Part shown: positions 42,780 to 51,994 of the stretch, piece after piece
Numbering within the stretch: position 1 is the first letter of the stretch
Layout: each line of letters starts with the position of its first letter
NCBI RefSeq assembly: GCF_900109685.1
Contig: NZ_FOBB01000004.1
Span: forward strand, 62,001 to 126,000
DNA length: 64,000 bases
Source: Chitinophaga rupis
Lineage (GTDB): Bacteria > Bacteroidota > Bacteroidia > Chitinophagales > Chitinophagaceae
Reading direction: 5' to 3'
Position numbers and translations under genes: made by a program
The notes under the pieces: generated by a model
Seen by the model: only the letters and a program-made list of their open reading frames with translations
Databases searched by the model: none
What the model was told of the DNA's origin: nothing

Positions 42780-44153
42780 ATGTACAGCGTGCTGTTGAGG
42801 CTATTATTATGTTTCGTTTGCCTGTTGATGAACATGCAGATGGTGTTTTCACAATCACCAACGGGTAAAACGCTGAAAGAGCTATTGCGGCTGGCGGAAG
42901 AAAACTATCCGTTATTAAAATCCAAAGCGTGGGATGTAAAAGCAGCCGAAAAGGCCATCGTTACCAGCAAAAACTCCCTCATTCCCTCATTGGATGCCTC
43001 ATACCAGGTGAATTATGCCACCTATAACAACATTACCGGCATGGCATATCCACAGTTCCTAGTACCGATCAGTGGTCCCCCCTCCCCGGCTAACAATTAC
43101 AATGGCGTATTCGGCAGCGCTACCAGCTTATTATTGAACTGGCAACCCGTGACTTTTGGGCAACGAGGCTCGCAGGTGGATTTTTCCAAAGCCGGGGTAC
43201 AGTATGCAAAGGCGGATGCGGGAAATGAAATATTTCAGCATAAGATCAGGGTGATTAATGCCTACCTCGATATTATTACTGCTATTGAGCTGGAAAAAGT
43301 TTACGATGAAAACATTGCCCGCACAGCAGCTACTTTATCAGTAGCCAGGGGGTTGGTGATAAGTGGTATCAAGCCAGGAGTGGATACTGCGTTACTGAAA
43401 GCCGAAATGTCCAGGGCAAAGGTAGAGTTATTGAACAGCCGCAAGTATAAAGAACAAACGATCATTACCCTTTCCGGGCTGTTGGCTACGGACAGTTTAC
43501 CTGCGGTTACCGACACCAGTTATTTTACCAGGTTGCCCGTTGCTTACCTGCCTGCGGATACTGTGACAAACCCGCTGCTTTCGCTGTATAACTCCAACAT
43601 TGAATTGAGCAAAGCCCGTAAAAAGGTATTGGGAAAAACAATGCTGCCTACCCTGGGCATGTGGGGCACTGCCTACGCGAGAGGTTCCGGGATTGATTAC
43701 AGCGGTAATGTGAAATCTACTGACGGCCTTGCGTTTCAGCGATACAACTACGGCGTTGGGTTACAGCTAAGCATTCCTATCCTGCAATTTGCAAAGGTAA
43801 GATCACAGGTGCAGCAGCAGGATATGCTGATCCAGTCCAATGAAGAAAGATTAAATGAGGTGACCCTGCAGGTCAGGAAACAAAATGAGCTGGCTGACAC
43901 TACGCTGGGCACTGCCCTTGCTATATCCAAGGAAACGCCATTGTATTACGAGTCTGCCGGTTTCTCCTACAAGGCCATGCAATCCCGCTACCAATCCGGC
44001 CTGGCCAACTTTGCAGACCTGGTGCAGGCGCAGTATGCACTGGTCAAAGCGGCAGCTGATAATAAAACGGCCTATATGGCTGTATGGAAAGCATTGTTGT
44101 ATAAAGCTGCTGTGAACGGGGATCTCAATTTATTCTTAAACCAGGTTAATTAG
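42780..44153 (+). CDS. TolC-family outer membrane efflux channel
   Basis: 457 aa with a cleavable signal (FVCLLMNMQMVFSQ), the typical start TLKELLRLAEENYPLLKS and two outer-membrane efflux repeats of long helices. First gene of an OMF-RND-MFP operon, 7 nt before the RND gene. Together they form a tripartite pump spanning both membranes. Confidence 0.9.
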   Translation: MYSVLLRLLLCFVCLLMNMQMVFSQSPTGKTLKELLRLAEENYPLLKSKAWDVKAAEKAIVTSKNSLIPSLDASYQVNYATYNNITGMAYPQFLVPISGPPSPANNYNGVFGSATSLLLNWQPVTFGQRGSQVDFSKAGVQYAKADAGNEIFQHKIRVINAYLDIITAIELEKVYDENIARTAATLSVARGLVISGIKPGVDTALLKAEMSRAKVELLNSRKYKEQTIITLSGLLATDSLPAVTDTSYFTRLPVAYLPADTVTNPLLSLYNSNIELSKARKKVLGKTMLPTLGMWGTAYARGSGIDYSGNVKSTDGLAFQRYNYGVGLQLSIPILQFAKVRSQVQQQDMLIQSNEERLNEVTLQVRKQNELADTTLGTALAISKETPLYYESAGFSYKAMQSRYQSGLANFADLVQAQYALVKAAADNKTAYMAVWKALLYKAAVNGDLNLFLNQVN

Positions 44154-44160
44154 CACGGTT

Positions 44161-47100
44161 ATGATCCGATTAATAGCAATGGCGTTGCGTAAGCCGCTGG
44201 CCGTGGTGGTGGCCTTTATCGGGATTGTCTTTTTTTCATGGCTGAGTATCAGGAACATGAAAATTGACATCTTCCCTAAAATGGGCCTGCCTACTATTTA
44301 TGTTGCCCAGCCTTATGGTGGCCTTTCTCCGGAGCAGATGGAAGGATTTATTACCTCTTACTATGAATACCATTTTTTGTATGTCACCGGGGTGAAATAT
44401 GTGGAGTCAAAATCCATTCAGGGTGCTACGATCATCAAAATAGAGTTTAACGAAGGTACCGATATGAGCCAGGCAATGGGTGAAGTGGTGGGTTATGTGA
44501 ATCGTGCCCGTGCCTTCATGCCTCCGGGTACGGTGCCTCCCTTCATTACCCGTTTTGATGCGGGTAGTGTGCCGGTGGGACAGCTGGTATTTACCTCTGA
44601 AACCCGCTCCCTCGGAGAAATACAGGACCTTGCCTTATTCAAGGTGAGACCGATGTTCTCTACTCTTCCAGGTGTGTCTGCGCCGCCTCCTTTTGGAGGC
44701 AACCAGAAAACAGTTATTATAAAGGTAGATCCGGAGAAGATCAGGGACTATAACTTGTCGCCCGATGAGGTAGTACAGGCGCTGGCTAAGTCCAACAGCA
44801 TTACGCCGGCCGGTAATATCCGGGAGGGCGATCAGACACTGATCACTTCTCAAAACGCGGTGGTGGAGAACGTGAAGGAGCTGGAGAATGTACCCCTGAA
44901 GCTGGGTGCTGGTCCGGCAGTGTATGTGAGGGATATTGGTAACGTGGAGCTGGGTGCTGATGTAACCACCAGCTACGCGCTCATTAACGGAAAACGGTCG
45001 GTGTATATCCCGGTTACCAAACGTGCTGACGCTGCCACCTGGGATGTAGTGCAAAGAGTAAAGGCGGCTTTGCCCGATATGCAGGCAGCAGTACCGGAAG
45101 ATATTAAGGTGACGTATACATTTGATCAGTCGGGATACGTGATTAATTCATTGAGAAGCTTAACCATAGAAGGTATTCTCGGTGCTTTGCTGACAGGATT
45201 AATGGTGCTGCTGTTCCTGCAGGACATACGCGGCGCCCTCATTGTGGTGATCACCATTCCGCTGGCGCTGTTGTCGGCTATTATCTGTTTGAGGATCTTC
45301 GGACAGACCCTGAATGTTATGACGCTGGGCGGGCTGGCACTGGCTATCGGTATCCTGGTGGATGAATCGACGGTGACAATTGAAAACATACACCATCACC
45401 AGGAGCTGGGGAAATCAAAGGCAAAGGCGATATGGGATGCTTGCCGGGAGATTGCCTTGCCGAAGCTGCTCATCCTGCTCTGCGTGATAGCCGTATTTGT
45501 GCCGGCGCTGTTTATGACAGGCATTCCGGGATCTATGTTCCTGCCTTTATCGCTGGCAGTAGGTTTTGCAATGATCGCTTCTTTCATACTTTCTCAAACA
45601 GTGGTACCGGTCTTTTCCCACTGGCTGCTTAAAGACCGCATCCCAAACAGGGAGGCCAATGCCACCAAACGCTTCCATCATTTCCGGATGCGTTATGAGG
45701 AATGGTTAAATGGTTTTGTAAAAAAGGCGTCCTGGGCTACGCCGGTATATTTTGTGCTGGCGATAGGGTTAACGGTGATAGGATTTTATTACCTGGGTAC
45801 GGAGATCTTTCCAAAAACAGATGCCGGCCAGGCACAGGTGCGGTTAAGACTACCTGCAGGTACCCGTTTGGAAAGAACGGAAACAGCCACCCAACAACTG
45901 CTACATCTGGCAGATAGTATTAGCAATGGTCAGATAGAGATCAGTTCTGCTTTTGTAGGCGTACAACCATCCAGCTACCCCGTAAATCTTATACATCTCT
46001 GGACAAGCGGACCACATGAATCGGTGACAAAAATAAAACTGAAGAAAGGCACTGGCATTGCCATCGAAACTTTTAAAGAAGCATTGCGGAGTGCCATGAA
46101 AAAGGATATGCCCACAGCAACACTTTCCTTTGAGCCGGGTGATATGGTAGAACAGGTAGTGAATATGGGGACTGCCAACCCGATTGAGATCGCTGTTATG
46201 GGAAAAAACCTTTCCCAAAGCAGTAAGATCGCCAATGACCTGAATAAAAAATTACAGGGTATTTCTTACCTGCGTGATGTGCAGATTGCTACACCACTAG
46301 AGTATCCGGGTGTTAAGCTGAATATTGACAGGGTAAAAGCCGGTCAGCTGGGATTAACTGTTGATCAGATCACCAGATCCACCGTGGCCGCCACTTCTTC
46401 CAGCCGCTTTACGCAGCCGGGCTACTGGCTCGACAAAAACACAGGTACCGCGTACCAGGTGCAGGTGGAATATCCGCAATACCGTGTGAATAGCGCTGAT
46501 GAGCTGGGGCTGGTGCCGCTGACAGCAGGTACGGGCAGCCCTGTTTACCTGCGGGATGTGACGACTTTTCAAAAGACAACATCGCCCGGTGAGTATGACC
46601 GTATTAACCAACAGCGGTACATTACTATCACAGCGAATATTTACAAAAAGGATGTAGGTACCGCTGTGAAGGATGTGAAAAGCGCTATTGCCTCATTAGG
46701 TGAGCTTCCACAGGGCGTTAAAATTATGCTACGGGGGCAGGCGGACCTGCTTACGCAGACTATGAGTGAACTGGAAACCGGTTTGTTGATTGCTATTGTG
46801 GTGATCTTTTTAATGCTGACAGTGAATTTCCAATCGTTCCGTTTATCATTGGCGGTGTTATCTGTGGTGCCGGCTGTAATTGCCGGTGCGCTGCTCATGC
46901 TGCTGATAACAGGACAGTCATTGAACATTCAATCCTACATGGGTGCTATCATGGCGGTAGGCGTAGCAGTGGCCAATGCCATCCTGCTGATCACCAACGG
47001 TGAATTATTCCGGAAACAGGCGATACCCGGTTTTGCGGTAACGGGCGCCAGTAACCGTTTACGTCCTATACTCATGACCAGCATGGCCATGATTGCCGGC

Positions 47101-47313
47101 ATGATCCCGATGGCTATTGGCTTTGGTGAAGGAGGCAGTCAAACGGCGCCGCTGGGGATTGCTGTTATCGGAGGGCTGATCTTTTCCACGATCACCACTC
47201 TTGTTTTCCTGCCGGCAATTTACACCGGCATCATGGGCAAGCAGGCGTACCATAGTCCCTCATTACACCCGGAGGATAAAGAAAGCAGGTACTATGAAGC
47301 AAGCAATGATTAA
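44161..47313 (+). CDS. RND efflux permease with variant proton-relay residues
   Basis: 1050 aa, AcrB/CusA superfamily: twelve membrane helices in two repeats and two large periplasmic loops. TM4 reads AIGILVDESTVTIENIH, with D401 followed by E402 where AcrB has two Asp. TM10 reads AVGVAVANAILL, with A938 where AcrB has the essential Lys before Asn. So the usual Asp-Asp-Lys relay is changed in two of three positions; this form is seen in a distinct RND subgroup. It is flanked by its OMF and MFP genes. Substrate unknown. Confidence 0.92.
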   Translation: MIRLIAMALRKPLAVVVAFIGIVFFSWLSIRNMKIDIFPKMGLPTIYVAQPYGGLSPEQMEGFITSYYEYHFLYVTGVKYVESKSIQGATIIKIEFNEGTDMSQAMGEVVGYVNRARAFMPPGTVPPFITRFDAGSVPVGQLVFTSETRSLGEIQDLALFKVRPMFSTLPGVSAPPPFGGNQKTVIIKVDPEKIRDYNLSPDEVVQALAKSNSITPAGNIREGDQTLITSQNAVVENVKELENVPLKLGAGPAVYVRDIGNVELGADVTTSYALINGKRSVYIPVTKRADAATWDVVQRVKAALPDMQAAVPEDIKVTYTFDQSGYVINSLRSLTIEGILGALLTGLMVLLFLQDIRGALIVVITIPLALLSAIICLRIFGQTLNVMTLGGLALAIGILVDESTVTIENIHHHQELGKSKAKAIWDACREIALPKLLILLCVIAVFVPALFMTGIPGSMFLPLSLAVGFAMIASFILSQTVVPVFSHWLLKDRIPNREANATKRFHHFRMRYEEWLNGFVKKASWATPVYFVLAIGLTVIGFYYLGTEIFPKTDAGQAQVRLRLPAGTRLERTETATQQLLHLADSISNGQIEISSAFVGVQPSSYPVNLIHLWTSGPHESVTKIKLKKGTGIAIETFKEALRSAMKKDMPTATLSFEPGDMVEQVVNMGTANPIEIAVMGKNLSQSSKIANDLNKKLQGISYLRDVQIATPLEYPGVKLNIDRVKAGQLGLTVDQITRSTVAATSSSRFTQPGYWLDKNTGTAYQVQVEYPQYRVNSADELGLVPLTAGTGSPVYLRDVTTFQKTTSPGEYDRINQQRYITITANIYKKDVGTAVKDVKSAIASLGELPQGVKIMLRGQADLLTQTMSELETGLLIAIVVIFLMLTVNFQSFRLSLAVLSVVPAVIAGALLMLLITGQSLNIQSYMGAIMAVGVAVANAILLITNGELFRKQAIPGFAVTGASNRLRPILMTSMAMIAGMIPMAIGFGEGGSQTAPLGIAVIGGLIFSTITTLVFLPAIYTGIMGKQAYHSPSLHPEDKESRYYEASND

Positions 47314-47338
47314 ACTGATCTTCCATAAAAAATATACC

Positions 47339-48433
47339 ATGAGATTTTCTTATTCTATCATAAGGTTAGCATCGCTGGCAGTTTTATTGACAGCCTGCCA
47401 ACAGAACAAAGGCAATAAAGAAGCGGCAAAGAAAGGGCCTGATTCGGCGGCTGTTTTTTTGCTACGGAAGGATACCGTCAATAAGCAGATCACGTTTCCT
47501 GCGGAATTGATCCCATTGGAACGGGCGGAAATTTTCGCAAAGGTAAGTGGGTATGTGGGTACATTGAAAGTAGATATTGGCGATAAGGTAAGCAAGGGCC
47601 AGCTGCTGGCAGTGCTGGAGGCTCCGGAGGCTATAGCTAACTATGCACAGGCCAATGCCGATGTACAAACAGCCCGTTCAAGATATCTCGGCAGCCTGGA
47701 TGCCTATAAACGGATTGTGAATGCTGCAAAGGTAGAAGGTACGGTGGCCGCAGGTGAGCTGGAAAAGGCCAAAAGCCTGATGATGGCAGATAGTGCTGCA
47801 CTGAATGCAGCCCGGTCAAAAACAAATGCTTTTGCGCAATTAAAAGACTACCTGACTATCCGCGCTCCGTTTAGTGGTATCGTAACGCAAAGAAATGTAG
47901 ATCCTGGTACATTGGTGAGTGCCGGCACACCCAAGCCGTTGCTGGTAGTAGAGAATATAAGTACGCTTCGTTTGCGCGTTCCCGTTCCTGAATCCTATAC
48001 GGCTGCCAATACAGGAACACCGGTCATTAACTTTACGGTGGATGCACAACCGGATGTAACATACCAGGCGAAATTGTCCCGTAAGGCGGGCGCCCTGAAT
48101 CTGGCTAACAGAACTGAAACATGGGAATTTCTTTTTACCAACAGCAACAACCAGCTAAAGTCAGGCATGTTTGCCAATGCTGTATTGAAGCTGGGAAGGA
48201 ATGCACCTACTTTCCTGGTGCCGTCATCTGCTGTGGCAACTAATCTGGAAAAACGTTTTGTGATCCGCCTGAAGGATGGCAAGGCGGAATGGGTAGACGT
48301 TCGTAATGGTATCAACCTGGGAGATAAGATAGAAATATTTGGCGATCTATCTGTAGGAGATACATTACTTACGAGAGCCACTGATGAAATAAAGGCAGGA
48401 ACAGCGCTTGTATCAAAGTTTCCCAGGACATAA
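47339..48433 (+). CDS. RND periplasmic adaptor (HlyD-type) lipoprotein
   Basis: 364 aa from the ATG at 47339, giving a lipoprotein signal that ends LLTAC; an in-frame ATG at 47294 would overlap the RND stop. Barrel-sandwich halves LDIGDKVSKGQLLAVL-like and LTIRAPFSGIVTQRNVDPGTLV surround a coiled-coil hairpin (about 95-165), then a beta-barrel and membrane-proximal domain. It closes the OMF-RND-MFP operon. The MFP is last here instead of first as in acrAB. Confidence 0.88.
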   Translation: MRFSYSIIRLASLAVLLTACQQNKGNKEAAKKGPDSAAVFLLRKDTVNKQITFPAELIPLERAEIFAKVSGYVGTLKVDIGDKVSKGQLLAVLEAPEAIANYAQANADVQTARSRYLGSLDAYKRIVNAAKVEGTVAAGELEKAKSLMMADSAALNAARSKTNAFAQLKDYLTIRAPFSGIVTQRNVDPGTLVSAGTPKPLLVVENISTLRLRVPVPESYTAANTGTPVINFTVDAQPDVTYQAKLSRKAGALNLANRTETWEFLFTNSNNQLKSGMFANAVLKLGRNAPTFLVPSSAVATNLEKRFVIRLKDGKAEWVDVRNGINLGDKIEIFGDLSVGDTLLTRATDEIKAGTALVSKFPRT

Positions 48434-48442
48434 TAAAAGATA

Positions 48443-49480
48443 TTATTCTGCCTGCTGCTGTTTCAGCAGCTCATTGCCGACCTGCCTGTTCTTCAGTAAC
48501 CGGATATAGTTCAGCGCAAGCCGGTTGTTATATTGTTCGTAAGCTTTCTGTGACCATTTGATCGCAAGGTCCAGCTCCCCGTTGATCTCACAGATGATGG
48601 CCATATTATAACAGGCCCTGCCGGCCACGGTGCTGTTAGGGTTCGTGGTTTCTTTCTTCCATAGCTCAGCTGCACCGTCCCAGTTGCCGGTTTGCGCTTT
48701 ACGCCGGGCTGTCCTGAAATTGTCGGTTCCTTTCACATAGTAATCCCTGATCACCCTTGTCTGATATGGGATGATCCGCATGGCATAAGATTGCCCCGCT
48801 TGTACGCTCACTTCCTTTACCGCCTCTTTGCGGTTGATCAGTGCGCCAGCGGCTACCGCTGGGTTAATGCCTCTACCGGAGAAAGTAATATCCCTGGCAA
48901 CGGGAAATTCATCCAGGATATTCCTGCTGGCGGGGTCATAGATCCTCCACCCTGTTTTCACAGTGGTAAGCATACTGGCCTGGTGCTCTATGCCCGGTAC
49001 ATTGCCCAGCGGTGTTTTCAAAGAAACCGGTACAGCGGCATAGCTGATCTTTGAATCGGTGTCAAAAAGCTCCAGTGAGAAAAGGGCATCCACATGATGT
49101 TCCTGGCATATTTTGTCTACGGTTTCCCAGGAGAGCGGCGCAGAGAAAAGCCCCGGGGCATTGGTGGTCAGATCCAGCTCGCCCAGCGCTTTTACATCGC
49201 TGAAACGGTTGTTCTTCAGCAGTTCGTCGGTAAGCCCGCTCACGCTGCTTTGTGCCCCTTCCCTGTCAAGCTGTACCCCTTCCAGGCTAAATATCTTGTC
49301 AACGGCGTCTACCGCCTTATGCTGTGGGGTAATAGTGGTCCTGTTCACAACACCGGGACTTTTAACATAGGCCGGTATGGTCACAGGCGCCGGTTTCAGT
49401 ACATTAATGTAAACCAGCTCAGTAGATTTGCAGGAAATGCAGGTGACCGCTGCTAAAGCAATGAAAAACAGGTTTTCCAT
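48443..49480 (-). CDS. DUF6340 lipoprotein
   Basis: 345 aa from the ATG at 49480, giving a lipoprotein signal ending CISC; ATG at 49498 adds six residues. The N-terminal half STELVYINVLKPAPVTIP and long beta-rich body match DUF6340 proteins of Bacteroidota. The C-terminal 90 residues are TPR-like (AGRACYNMAIICEINGELDLAIKWSQKAYEQ). Function unknown. Convergent with the adaptor gene across a 9-nt gap. Confidence 0.78.
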   Translation of the reverse strand: MENLFFIALAAVTCISCKSTELVYINVLKPAPVTIPAYVKSPGVVNRTTITPQHKAVDAVDKIFSLEGVQLDREGAQSSVSGLTDELLKNNRFSDVKALGELDLTTNAPGLFSAPLSWETVDKICQEHHVDALFSLELFDTDSKISYAAVPVSLKTPLGNVPGIEHQASMLTTVKTGWRIYDPASRNILDEFPVARDITFSGRGINPAVAAGALINRKEAVKEVSVQAGQSYAMRIIPYQTRVIRDYYVKGTDNFRTARRKAQTGNWDGAAELWKKETTNPNSTVAGRACYNMAIICEINGELDLAIKWSQKAYEQYNNRLALNYIRLLKNRQVGNELLKQQQAE

Positions 49481-49765
49481 GCATCTTTTTGTAGGCATAG
49501 GATAGTAGTTGATATGATGATTGTCCCTCGTTTAACTAGTGCTATCGACCCTAAATTTACATATAAAAAAATTTACATACAACTATTACATTTATATAAT
49601 ACATTTCCTCTTCATCATGGCAATATACTTTCCTTCCATCCTGACTAAATCATCAGTTGTTAGAAAACCTCTTTTATAAGTTTAAGAGCATTTAAAATGC
49701 TGGAATGGCTTTTCCAACCATCTATGAGCTATAGCCGTGTTGGTTATTTTTTTCAGGAATTGTAT

Positions 49766-50053
49766 CTATTTAATGGTGGGATTATGGCTGATCTTCCCGA
49801 CTGTTTTTAAATACACCTCAAAGTTTACTACAAACTGGTGATTCAACTCCTTCAGGAATATGTTTTTTCGCTTATACTGATGTAACAGGTATAAGCCATT
49901 GTGATATGCTAATGCCTCCAATAAAGTTTTTCTCCCGATGTCCCTTCCTGCAGGTTTTTGTTTTATAAGTTCAAGCGAAACAGGTGTTTCCTGTTCATTC
50001 AGGGTGTTGCAGATGTTTAAGATCTTGACTAAAACTGTAGTGCATAAGAGTGA
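49766..50053 (-). pseudogene. Tyrosine integrase remnant (phage_int_SAM-like core-binding domain)
   Basis: A 95-codon open stretch without start. Its C-terminal half reads KNIFLKELNHQFVVNFEVYL and KTVGKISHNPTIK, the hallmark of the SAM-like core-binding domain of Bacteroidota tyrosine recombinases (F-[IL]-x-[DG]-[FY]-E-x-[YF]-L-[KR]). The catalytic domain is missing; a stop falls where the fold would continue. It lies directly behind the terminator of tRNA-Ser, a classic integration site, so it is probably the fossil of an integrated element. Confidence 0.65.
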
Positions 50054-50061
50054 TTATCCCT

Positions 50062-50097
50062 AAAACAAAAAAGCCCATAAGAATGATCCTTATGAGC
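50062..50097 (-). terminator. Terminator of tRNA-Ser
   Basis: On the minus strand, GCTCATAAG pairs with CTTATGGGC (one G-U pair) around a 7-nt loop, followed by TTTTTTG. A canonical intrinsic terminator 12 nt beyond the tRNA 3' end. Confidence 0.75.
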
Positions 50098-50109
50098 AAA
50101 TTATTTGAG

Positions 50110-50194
50110 CGGAGGAAGAGGGATTCGAACCCCCGGACCTGTTACAGTCAACAGTTTTCAAGACTGCCGCAATCGACCGCTCTGCCATTCCTCC
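50110..50194 (-). tRNA. tRNA-Ser (anticodon UGA)
   Basis: 85-nt cloverleaf on the minus strand. Acceptor stem GGAGGAA/TTCCTCC with discriminator G, anticodon loop CTTGAAA giving anticodon TGA (UGA), a long variable arm typical of class II tRNA-Ser, and T-loop GGTTCGAATCC. CCA is not encoded. An integrase fossil lies at its 3' side. Confidence 0.95.
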
Positions 50195-50279
50195 GGCGCA
50201 AAAGTATAAAAGGAATTTAATTTAAAAAATTTATTTTTCTGAAACTGCCTTATCTCCCACCCACAGGGCATTTCAGGGC

Positions 50280-50310
50280 AAAAAAAACGCCGTACCTGCG
50301 TACGGCGTTC
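50280..50310 (-). terminator. Intrinsic terminator of the AcrAB-OprM type operon
   Basis: AACGCCGTAC and GTACGGCGTT form a perfect 10-bp stem with a CTGC loop, followed on the minus strand by a run of T (the A-run 50280-50288). It ends minus-strand transcripts coming from the OMF gene before they reach tRNA-Ser. Confidence 0.85.
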
Positions 50311-50362
50311 CTGATTCCTTGCTGTTGTGTCTTTTTCCTTTTCTATTGTTTAATTATTTCTT

Positions 50363-50488
50363 AGTCCATGGTCGATGGTCCGTAGTCCATGGTCCATTCT
50401 GTTGTTTATTTCCTTCAGGATCACTGTTATCCCATGCTCACTCTTCCCGCGCAATATGCTATGGACCATCGTCCATCGACCATGGACT
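50363..50488. repeat. GTCCATGGTC-phrase inverted repeat
   Basis: AGTCCATGGTCGATGG (50363-50378) is exactly complementary to 50473-50488. Extra copies of GGTCCAT and ATGGACC sit inside the arms. It follows the OMF gene stop by 7 nt. The same phrase recurs at 58340-58690 after the MarR gene. Confidence 0.65.
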
Positions 50489-50494
50489 CTCTCA

Positions 50495-51913
50495 CTACTT
50501 CCATCCGCCACCTAAAGACCGGTACAATTCCACTCCGGCGCTCAGCTGCTGCCGTACTATATCCACACGGGTCAGCTGGGCTTGCAGGGAATTGCTTTGT
50601 GCGGTGATCACTTCCAGGTAGTTAGCCAAACCGCTGCGGAACAGCAGGCGGGCCTGGGAAATGGCGGTATCCAGCGTTTGTACCTGGTTGTTAGCTATCT
50701 GGCGCTGGCTTTGCAGCTTATCCAGTGTTACCAGGGCATTACTTACTTCACCAATCGCGTTCAGCGCCTGCTGGCGGAAACGGATGGCTGCCTGGTCGCG
50801 CTGAATGCGGGCTACTTCCAGCTGCGTTTTCAGCTGGCGGCGGTTGAATACCGGTTGGGTAATTCCGCCGGCTACAGTACCGAACAGGGAGTTGATGTCA
50901 AACCATTTGGCTGCTTTGTAGGAGTTTAACCCGCCGGTGCCTGTAATGGTAAGGGCCGGGTACATGCTGGCCTGGGCCACACCTACCTGCGCATTGGCTG
51001 CTACCAGCTCCATTTCTGCAGAACGCACGTCCGGGCGTTTGCTGATCAGCTCTGCCGGTACGCCGGTGCTCAGGGAGCTCGCTAAAGTGATCTCTTCCAG
51101 GTTAGCGCTCCGTGTAACCGTACCCGGGAGTTTGCCGGCCAGGATCTGCAGCGCATTTTCCTGTATGGCAATGCCTTGTTCCAGCTGCGGTACCAGCAGG
51201 GCTGCTGTTTGCTGCTGGGATAATGCCTGTTGCACGGCCAGCTCCGTTACATCGCCGGCTGTTTTCTGCAGGCGCATCATCTGCACAATAGAATCACTCA
51301 GGGATACATTACGGCGGGCAATCTGCAATTGCTCATCCAGCATCAGCAGGTTATAATAGCTGTTGGCTACATTGGCTACCAGCTCTGTTTGTACGGCGCG
51401 GGCGCCTTCATAGCTTTTCAGGTATTCGGCCAATGCGGCTTCTTTCTGACGTTTGATCTTACCCCACACATCTATCTCCCAGGAAAGGTTAGCAGACAGT
51501 GTATAATCCTCAATATGATCCGTCTTCAGGAAGCTGCCCAGGCTAATGCCGTTCAAGCTGTTCTTGGAAGGATGGCTGGTATTGGCTGTGGCCTGTAAAT
51601 TTAAAGAGGGCAGCCAGGCCGCTTTGGCCTGTTTTACGTACTCCTGTGCACTTTCTATATTCTTTAATGCGTACTGCAGGTCATAGTTGCCTTTCAGTGT
51701 ACTGTCTATCAGCTGCAGTAACACCGGGTCCTGGAAGAACTGCTTCCACTCCACCCCTGCTATGCTGCTGTCTGAAGGCGCCTGCGTTTGCCCATTGAAG
51801 TGCTCCGGCAGTACCAGGGCGGGCCGCTCATAATTACGACCCACCCGGCAGGCTGCCAGCACTACAACTATCAGAAAAAATATTGGTATGAAAATTCTCT
51901 TTTGCATGTACAA
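50495..51913 (-). CDS. NodT/OprM-type outer membrane efflux lipoprotein
   Basis: 472 aa. Signal ends VLAAC, so a lipid-anchored channel as in OprM; an ATG at 51907 is also possible. Starts with the conserved CRVGRNYERPALVLPEHF, has two OEP repeats, and RPDVRSAEMELVAANAQVGVAQASMYPALTITGTGG typical of the NodT group. Third gene of the AcrA-AcrB-OprM type operon; ends next to a repeat and an intrinsic terminator. Confidence 0.92.
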   Translation of the reverse strand: MYMQKRIFIPIFFLIVVVLAACRVGRNYERPALVLPEHFNGQTQAPSDSSIAGVEWKQFFQDPVLLQLIDSTLKGNYDLQYALKNIESAQEYVKQAKAAWLPSLNLQATANTSHPSKNSLNGISLGSFLKTDHIEDYTLSANLSWEIDVWGKIKRQKEAALAEYLKSYEGARAVQTELVANVANSYYNLLMLDEQLQIARRNVSLSDSIVQMMRLQKTAGDVTELAVQQALSQQQTAALLVPQLEQGIAIQENALQILAGKLPGTVTRSANLEEITLASSLSTGVPAELISKRPDVRSAEMELVAANAQVGVAQASMYPALTITGTGGLNSYKAAKWFDINSLFGTVAGGITQPVFNRRQLKTQLEVARIQRDQAAIRFRQQALNAIGEVSNALVTLDKLQSQRQIANNQVQTLDTAISQARLLFRSGLANYLEVITAQSNSLQAQLTRVDIVRQQLSAGVELYRSLGGGWK

Positions 51914-51923
51914 TTTATTTTAT

Positions 51924-51990
51924 GCTGAATGCCTAACGCTGAACGCAAAATGCAATCAGCGTTTAGCCTTCTGCATTTAGCGTTAAGCTT
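51924..51990. repeat. AACGCTGAACGC-phrase repeat between RND and OMF genes
   Basis: Holds GCTGAATGCCTAACGCTGAA and, reversed, TGCATTTAGCGTTAAGC in an imperfect hairpin. The phrase is the same as in the block at 9717-9905. It sits inside an operon, in the 81-nt gap between the RND stop and OMF start. Confidence 0.5.
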
Positions 51991-51994
51991 ATTT

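Noticed and set aside
50110-50194. Direct repeat of the tRNA-Ser 3' end as island boundary
   Set aside because: I looked for a second copy of the acceptor/T-arm sequence elsewhere in the window and did not see one, so no attachment-site pair can be claimed.
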